This document shows positions 58,911-64,000 of a stretch of DNA of 64,000 nucleotides, piece after piece. The position numbers were made by a program, and so were the translations under genes. The stretch is taken from NCBI GenBank assembly GCA_033961575.1, contig CM066737.1:66484771-66548770 (forward strand). Reading direction: 5' to 3'. This stretch comes from Aselliscus stoliczkanus. Taxonomy: Eukaryota; Chordata; Mammalia; Chiroptera; Hipposideridae. The notes beneath the pieces were generated by a model that saw nothing but the letters and a program-made list of their open reading frames with translations, was not told where the DNA came from and searched no databases. Numbering within the stretch: the stretch's first letter is position 1; each line of letters opens with the position of its first letter.

Positions 58911-59357
58911 AGGCTGGCTGAGTGGCACATTGGTTAAGCGCTGGTTTTGGGATTCCAGCGGCTCCGGTTCGGATCCCACATGAGGGCCAGTGACACTGCC
59001 CTCTACAGCTAACAACAGCTCCACCTGGAGCTGGGCTGTGCGAGCCCCGGTGATGGTGTGGGCTGCAGCCCCTGCTGCAGTGGGCTGCCATAGGCTACAG
59101 TGAGTGGCCCGCAGCCAGCGGGAGCGGCTGGCAGCCAAGCTTGAGCTGGCAATAGCTGCGGTGAGCGACATCCAGAGGCCAGCGACCGATCTGCCTCATC
59201 TGGGAAGAGCGCAATGACGATACCAACAGTGAAGCAACATCCTCTGCAACTAAACTGAAGAACAAAAAGACAGCAACTTGTCTGTTCCCCCTTCCCCAAT
59301 TCCCCAATGCTGTTCCCCTCCGCCAATTCCCCAATAAAATCTTAAAAAAATAAAAAT
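58911..59357 (+). mobile_element. Composite SINE (family A head joined to a family B-like tail)
   Basis: Plus strand, with a perfect 15-bp target-site duplication AAAGTCTAATATGTC at 58896-58910 and 59358-59372. The head ends in CATGAGGGCCAGTGACACTG CCCTC without an A tail and continues into TACAGCTAACAACAGCTCCA and a body of about 320 bp ending TTCCCCAATTCCCC and AATAAAATCTT. Because one duplication encloses the whole unit, it moved as a single element, not as two nested SINEs. Confidence 0.92.
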
Positions 59358-59545
59358 AAAGTCTAATATGTCCAACATAAGTATTGCCAGTGCAGGTTTT
59401 TTCTTTCATTTGCATTTGCATGAAATATCTTTTTCCATCGCTTTACTTTCAGTCTATGTCTGTGTTTGATTCTAATGTGGGTCTCATAGACAGCATACGC
59501 ATGGGTCTTGTTTTCTTATCCATTCAGCTACTCTGTGTCTTTTAA

Positions 59546-60140
59546 TTTCTCATTGCTAGTGTATAAAAATGAATTGGTTTTACATACCTTTTGTTTTCTT
59601 TAACCTTGGTGAACTTGTTATCAGTTCTAATATTTATTTGGGGCTCCTTAGTGTTTTCTATATCCAAGACCATATTGACATCAGTGAAAATGGCAGACTA
59701 AGCACCTCCAAAAAGTCACCCTTTTACAAATGCAATTTTAAAAGACAAAATATTTTCAAAACCATTTTTTCAGCTCAGCAAATTTTTTTAAAGATTTGTG
59801 GCAATCTAGGGAGCACTTATTCAAGGTAACCAACTGAATCTCAGTAAGAACAGGTAAATTTATGGCATTTTAACTTGTTCTATTCCCATTTTCCACCCAT
59901 CTATTTCTATATGATTCAAATTAAAATTCATAAACAATAATTACAAATAAATGTTAATGGGGAAACAATGTATAAAGAAGTAATTTGTGACAATAACAAT
60001 ATAATAGGGGTATACGGATTTAAAAGGAGCAGAGTTTTTGTTTACTATTGAATATGAGTTGGAATTAAATTAGATTTTATTGTTATAAAGTTAAAATGTT
60101 AATCATAATCCCCAAAGTAATCAATATGGAAAAATTATAT
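59546..60140. other. Old L1 debris and unassigned sequence
   Basis: 59546-59670 reads as reversed L1 ORF2 text of a different, older copy (CATTGCTAGTGTATAAAAAT, TTGTTATCAGTTCTAATATT). The rest, including GTGAAAATGGCAGACTAAGC, could be an old L1 leader on the plus strand. No gene is seen. Confidence 0.4.
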
Positions 60141-60172
60141 GTGTATGTGTGTGTATATATATATATATATAT

Positions 60173-60206
<34 letters not shown>

Positions 60207-60272
60207 GAGGAGGAGGAGGAGGAGGAGGAGGAAGAAGAAGAAGAAGAAGAAGAAGAAGAAGAAGAAGAAGAA
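60141..60272 (+). repeat. Compound (TA)n, (GA)n, (GGA)n, (GAA)n repeat
   Basis: A chain of simple repeats: TG/TA dinucleotides, short GATA, about 12 GA, about 8 GGA and about 15 GAA units. The last 90 bp are pure purine on the plus strand. Confidence 0.95.
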
Positions 60273-60389
60273 ATGAGTAGGTAATCAAAATAGGACACTA
60301 TGAAAAGTAAATTAAACACAAAAGAAGGAGACATTGAGGGACATAAAAGATATACAACATATTAAGAACAAATAGAAAAATGGGAGAAA

Positions 60390-61567
60390 TAAGTTTTTTC
60401 TTATTAGTAGCTACTTTAAATATAAATGGATTAAGATTTCCAAATAAAACACAGACTGGCAGAATAATTGAGGAAACATGGCCCAACTATATGCTATTCA
60501 TATGAGATCTACTTTAGATCAAAAAGCACAAATAAATAGAAAGGGGAAGGACTGAAATAAGTATTCTGTGAAAATTATAACTAAAAAAGAGCTATGGGTA
60601 GTTATACTAGTAGCACATACAATAGACTTTAAGTCAAATATTGTTTCAAGAAATGAAAAATATTATATTTTGATAAAAGATCAATCCATTAAGAATATAT
60701 ACCAAATATAAATATACTCATCTAGCAACAGAACCCCAAAATATCTGAAGCAAAAGCTGACAAAATTTAATGGAGAAATAGATCTACAATAATAGTTGGA
60801 GACTTCAATATCCCACTTTCAATAATGGATAGAACAAATGGGGGATCAATGAAGAAACACAGAAATTGAACAACCTTATAAAACAACTAGGCCTGTCAGT
60901 CATACATAGAACTCTCAACACAAAAATTGCAATAATCAAATTTGTTTCAAGTGCATACAAAACATTCTCCAGGATAAGACCATATGCTAGGCCACAAAAC
61001 AATTCTCAATACATTTAAAAAGATTGGAATCATAGAAACTGCCTTCTGCAATCAAAGTAGAATGAAGTCAGAAATGAATTGCACAAAAGAGCTGGAAACT
61101 TCACAAATATGGGGAAATTAAACAAAATATTCTTAAATAAGCAATAAGTTAAAGAATACATTACAAGAAAAAGTAGAAGAATGTTTGAGACAAGTGAAAA
61201 GGAATATAAACATACTAAAACTTAAGGCATGCAGCAAATGCAGTGTTCTGAGACAAATTTATAACTATAAACACTAACATTAAAAAAACAATGATTCTAA
61301 ATCAATAACATCATGCAGCACTTTAAGGAATTAGGAAGAAAACACAAGTTAAACTCAAACTAGCAAAATGAAAGAAGTACTAAGGATTAAAGGAAAGATA
61401 AATGAAATAAGAAATAGAAAAATAATAGAATGAAAAAATAAAACATTTTTATTTGAAAAGAATAACAAATTGACATATCTTTTAGATAGGTTGACTGATA
61501 AAAAAGAGAAAATGCTCAAAAGACTAGCATCAGAAATTAATATAGGTGATTAATAGAGAAGTTAGAG
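60390..61567 (+). mobile_element. Old L1 ORF2 fragment
   Basis: Plus-strand L1M-type ORF2: ACTTTAAATATAAATGGATT, ATAATAGTTGGAGACTTCAA, CCACTTTCAATAATGGATAG and GCCACAAAACAATTCTCAAT, the endonuclease and linker region. Frames are broken. The HAL1-like element at 61569 interrupts it. Confidence 0.75.
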
Positions 61568-62204
61568 GGACTTCCGGTAAAATGGCGCAATAGACAGACG
61601 CTGTGCTAACTGCCTCCCAGGATCACACCAAAATTGCACGCAAATTATACAGCATTCAACCCTGGAGGTTCCCGGAACACTGGAGGAACAGAACCACTAA
61701 ACGAAGAACTTAAAGAGGAGGCCACGTCGGGTCTGGTAGGACGGGCGGAGACGAGAGAGGGCGAACCCCGTGAGGGAAGCCCCAGCCGTGGGAAGCTTGT
61801 CTGGTTGGGGGAGAGACCCTCCGGCCGCACCCCAAGCTCACCAGCCCAGAGCTCCTTTGCCGGGCAGAGGAGTTCTAAGATAGCCAGCAATAAATTAATA
61901 AGGACTCTCTTTCCTCAGCTCAGTGAGGTTAAGAGCGGCTGGAGAATCAGTGGGGCCGGCGCCCCGGGCTTGCTCGCCGGTGAGCACTTACCTGGTTCCC
62001 GATGGAGGGAGTGGCTGTGTGAGCCGGGAGCCTGCGGGGACGGACTGAGCTGAGCACCTTTGGTGCAAAGGCTGGAGGTTTTTGGATTGTTGTTCCCGTG
62101 GTGCAGAGCTTGCACGCGAGTGGTGTAAGGGGGGCGCCATTTTGTCGGGCTTGGGCCCTCCCACGAAGGATCAGGTCCGAGACCTAATTGGTCTGGTGGA
62201 ATTG

Positions 62205-62520
62205 GCGAAGTGCGTGCGTGCGCGCGCGTGCACGTGCGCCTGCAGCCTTGGATCCCCACCCTCCGCGCGGCTTATACTGCGTTGCCAGGGAAACGCTGGG
62301 CAGGTGCCCTCCAGCTCCTATGGAGGCTCACTGAGACCCGGGAGTGCTTGAGCCGCCTCGGATCCCCACCCTCCGCTCGGCTTGTGCTGTGTTGCCAGGG
62401 AAACGCCTAGTGGGAGTGATCCGACTCCAACAGGCTGCTCACTGAGACGCGGGAGCACGCAAGCCGCCTTGGGTCTCTGCTTTCCACACTGCGCTTGCAG
62501 AGTTGCCAGGCTGGTGATTG
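62205..62520 (+). repeat. 110-bp tandem monomers and CG/TG run in the HAL1-like 5'UTR
   Basis: GATCCCCACCCTCCG recurs at 62251 and 62361, with a third decayed unit from about 62471, in steps of 110 bp. Each unit has GTTGCCAGGGAAACGC and CTCACTGAGAC. A short alternating purine-pyrimidine run (GTGCGTGCGTGCGCGCGCGT) precedes them at about 62210-62230. The same units occur in the copy at 15.1-15.4 kb. Confidence 0.82.
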
Positions 62521-62686
62521 GTTGTCGGGCTGCTCGGCCTGATCTGCGAGCGGCTGATTGGGACAGGCTGAGACTGGGAGTTCTCCTGGGAGTGTTGGGC
62601 CGTGAGCTGTGTGCCTGCGTGATCCAGCCAGGGCTCTCCTGGTGATCTATCTAATACATCAAAGCAATCCCAGAGCGACAGCCAGA

Positions 62687-63559
62687 ATGGGGAAACAAAG
62701 AAACATGTCACAAGTAAAAGATCAGAAGAAACCTCCAGAAATGGAACCAAATGAAACAGAGGGATCCAACCTTTCAGAGACACAGTTTAGAACACTGATG
62801 ATAAGAATGTTTAAGGAACTTAGTGAGGACATAAAGAAAGATAGGGAAACCATAAAAAACAACCTGTTAGAACTAAAGAATACAATAACTGAAATGAAGA
62901 ACACACTTGAAGGAATCACCAGTAGAGTAGATGAAGCAGAGGAGCGGATCAGCGATTTGGAAGATAAAACAGCAGAACTCACCCAGTTGGCACAGCAAAA
63001 AGACCAAAGAATAAAAAACAATGAAAATAGTTTAAGAGCCCTATGGGACAAGATGAAGCGCAACCACCTTCGAATCATAGGGATACCAGAAGGAGAAGAG
63101 AAGAAGCAAGGGGTTGAAAAGGTATTTGAAAAAATAATGACTGAAAACTTCCCTATCCTGGTAAAGGAAATCAACATACATGCCCAGGAAGTGCAGAGGG
63201 TTCCAAACAAGCTGAACCCAAACAGGTCCACACCAAGACACATCATAGTTAAAATGGCAAAGGTTAAAGACAGAGACAGAATCTTAGAGGCTGCAAGAGA
63301 AAGACAGCAGGTTACATACAAAGGAACTCCTGTTAGACTAACAGCTGACTTGTCTACAGAAACTCTGCAGGCCAGAAGGGAGTGGCAGGAGATACTCAAA
63401 GTGACACAAAATAAAGGCCTACAACCAAGATTGCTATATCCAGCACGGCTATCACTTAAAATTGAAGGAGAAATAAAGAGCTTCTCAGAAAAGAATAAGC
63501 TTAAGGAATTCATTACCACCAAGCCAGCATTGCAAGAAATGTTAAAAGGGCTTTTTTAA
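62687..63559 (+). CDS. Intact L1-type ORF1 protein of the HAL1-like element
   Basis: A 290-codon frame from ATG (MGKQRNMSQVKDQKKPPE) to TAA. The upstream in-frame extension to 62609 has no homologue in the L1 copies, so the ATG at 62687, aligned with the L1 ORF1 starts, is preferred. Layout: acidic N-terminus (1-34), coiled coil about 35-125 (NNLLELKNTITEMKNTLEG, VDEAEERISDLEDK), RNA-recognition fold about 126-205 (LRIIGIPEGEE, RHIIVKMAKVKDRDR) and C-terminal domain about 206-290 (VTYKGTPVRLTADLSTETL, YPARLSLKIEGEIKSF). Such proteins bind their own RNA and act as nucleic-acid chaperones in L1 particles. It differs from the L1 ORF1 at 50254-51129 at many positions. No stop or frameshift is seen; whether it is expressed is unknown. 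Confidence 0.88.
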   Translation: MGKQRNMSQVKDQKKPPEMEPNETEGSNLSETQFRTLMIRMFKELSEDIKKDRETIKNNLLELKNTITEMKNTLEGITSRVDEAEERISDLEDKTAELTQLAQQKDQRIKNNENSLRALWDKMKRNHLRIIGIPEGEEKKQGVEKVFEKIMTENFPILVKEINIHAQEVQRVPNKLNPNRSTPRHIIVKMAKVKDRDRILEAARERQQVTYKGTPVRLTADLSTETLQARREWQEILKVTQNKGLQPRLLYPARLSLKIEGEIKSFSEKNKLKEFITTKPALQEMLKGLF

Positions 63560-63624
63560 ACAAAAGAATGGGGTAAACAAGCTAACCCAGAGAGACAATT
63601 TAAGAAGATTGATGTCATATCAAG

Positions 63625-64000
63625 CAGATATAAAGGAAAAACTGATGGTTGCTGGTTGGGAGGGAGTGGGGAAGAGGGAGAGGGGGAAGGTTTTGGACAG
63701 TGTATGTGGGACTACAATGTTGCCGCAGGGTTATGGGGGCAGTTCTGGGAATGTAATTGATAATGTTGTGAAGAGACTATTATGTTGTGAGAAATAAGTC
63801 AGTCGGAGAAGGACAGGTGCCATGTGATCTCACTTGTGTGTGGAGTCTGAAGAACTGAGTGAACGATCAAAGTAAACAGACTCATAGATGTAGAGGAAAA
63901 ACTGAAGGTTGCTAGTTGGGAGGGGGGTGGGGATGGGGGGAAGGGGAAGGGATTAGACAGCATAAATAGACAACTACAGTATTGCCACAGGGATATGAAA
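63625..64000 (+). repeat. Duplicated polypurine tract in the HAL1-like 3'UTR
   Basis: Two related blocks about 260 bp apart, each with AGGAAAAACTGA(T/A)GGTTGCT, GTTGGGAGGG, a G/A-rich run of about 40 bp and then ACTACA(A/G)TNTTGCC-type text: about 63630-63735 and 63890-63995. G-runs (for example GGGAGGGGGGTGGGGATGGG at 63918) could form G-quadruplexes in the RNA. The complete copy shows the same pair on its minus strand at about 13710-13790 and 13975-14040. Confidence 0.78.

Larger units (their letters stand above)
54722..59545 (-). mobile_element. Old L1, 3'UTR through ORF2, with nested SINEs
   Basis: Reversed L1 text runs from the 3'UTR (TATTAGTTTCAGGTATACAT) through the ORF2 C-terminus (CATAGTGGTTGCACCAATTT), the reverse transcriptase (TTTGCAAAGAATAACAATTT near 56765 replaces the catalytic region) and the endonuclease (ACTTGAACAGAATGTATATT, CCATTGGTGTCAATAGCATG) to near the ORF2 start (GTCTTGTTTTCTTATCCATT, near 59510). 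Three family A SINEs and one composite SINE are inserted. It is more decayed than copies alpha and beta, with no long frame left. Confidence 0.85.
61569..64000 (+). mobile_element. HAL1-like (ORF2-less L1) element, 3' end outside the window
   Basis: Begins GACTTCCGGTAAAATGGCGC at 61569, the same 5' end as the complete copy at 13.3-16.1 kb, after old L1 sequence. It holds a 1.1-kb CpG-rich 5'UTR with 110-bp tandem units, an intact ORF1 (62687-63559) and a 3'UTR with two polypurine tracts. No ORF2 follows ORF1: the 3'UTR starts within a few dozen bases of the stop. By comparison with the complete 2,795-bp copy, about 360 bp lie beyond the window. It is the youngest-looking autonomous-frame element in the window. 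Confidence 0.85.

Noticed and set aside
60083..60334. Poly-serine open frame on the minus strand
   Set aside because: It is only the translation of the (GAG)n/(GAA)n/(GA)n simple repeat and has no biological support.
1..64000. Endogenous retrovirus or other viral genes
   Set aside because: The only reverse-transcriptase motifs belong to L1 ORF2 (YADD context, endonuclease at the N-terminus, no LTRs, no protease or integrase motif).
1..64000. CRISPR array, bacterial operon or plasmid-like features
   Set aside because: Direct repeats here are microsatellites, SINE copies or L1 leader units. There are no evenly spaced short repeats with unique spacers, no operon-like gene packing and no ribosome-binding layout.

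Overview
This window looks like nuclear DNA from a placental mammal, most probably a bat. It is AT-rich and non-coding and is filled with LINE-1 (L1) elements, tRNA-derived SINEs, ancient mammalian repeats (MIR, MER5A) and mariner-type DNA transposons. Two short SINE families start with GGCCGG-type tRNA-like heads and recur about 20 times. One has a dimeric tRNA-like body and a tail rich in TTCCCC/AATAAA, which resembles SINEs I associate with rhinolophoid (horseshoe and leaf-nosed) bats. That placement is inferred from memory, not from a search. I found no convincing host protein-coding exon, no functional tRNA or rRNA gene and no CRISPR array; the window could be intergenic or intronic.

Layout. 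1-13.3 kb: mostly single-copy or very old sequence, with MER5A, MIR, old L1 pieces, a decayed mariner transposase and scattered SINEs. 13.3-16.1 kb: a complete 2.8-kb L1-like element on the minus strand with a 5'UTR, ORF1 and 3'UTR but no ORF2 (a half-L1, HAL1-like element), bounded by a 16-bp target-site duplication. 16.6-21.8 kb: several older L1 pieces, including a plus-strand relative of the HAL1-like element. 21.8-33.6 kb: a nest of insertions. An old ORF2-deleted L1 was split by a dimeric SINE (itself split by a short SINE) and by a full-length 7.7-kb L1. 33.6-39.2 kb: old L1 pieces around a cluster of DNA transposons, including a large mariner palindrome. 39.2-45.9 kb: mainly unassigned sequence with MIRs, SINEs and microsatellites. 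45.9-54.1 kb: a full-length 8.2-kb L1 whose 5'UTR carries about four tandem 195-bp monomers. 54.1-59.5 kb: an old L1 carrying two composite SINEs and three short SINEs. 61.6-64.0 kb: a second HAL1-like element on the plus strand with an intact 290-codon ORF1; the window ends inside its 3'UTR.

How the parts work together. ORF2-bearing L1s would supply the endonuclease and reverse transcriptase in trans. The SINEs and the ORF1-only elements would be passengers, and the HAL1-like element would add its own RNA-binding ORF1 protein. The most notable results are: the HAL1-like family with two matching full-length copies; two unrelated tandem-monomer 5'UTRs (about 195 bp in the L1s, about 110 bp in the HAL1-like elements); a composite SINE family that fuses the head of one SINE to a body ending in the tail of the other; and the mariner palindrome.
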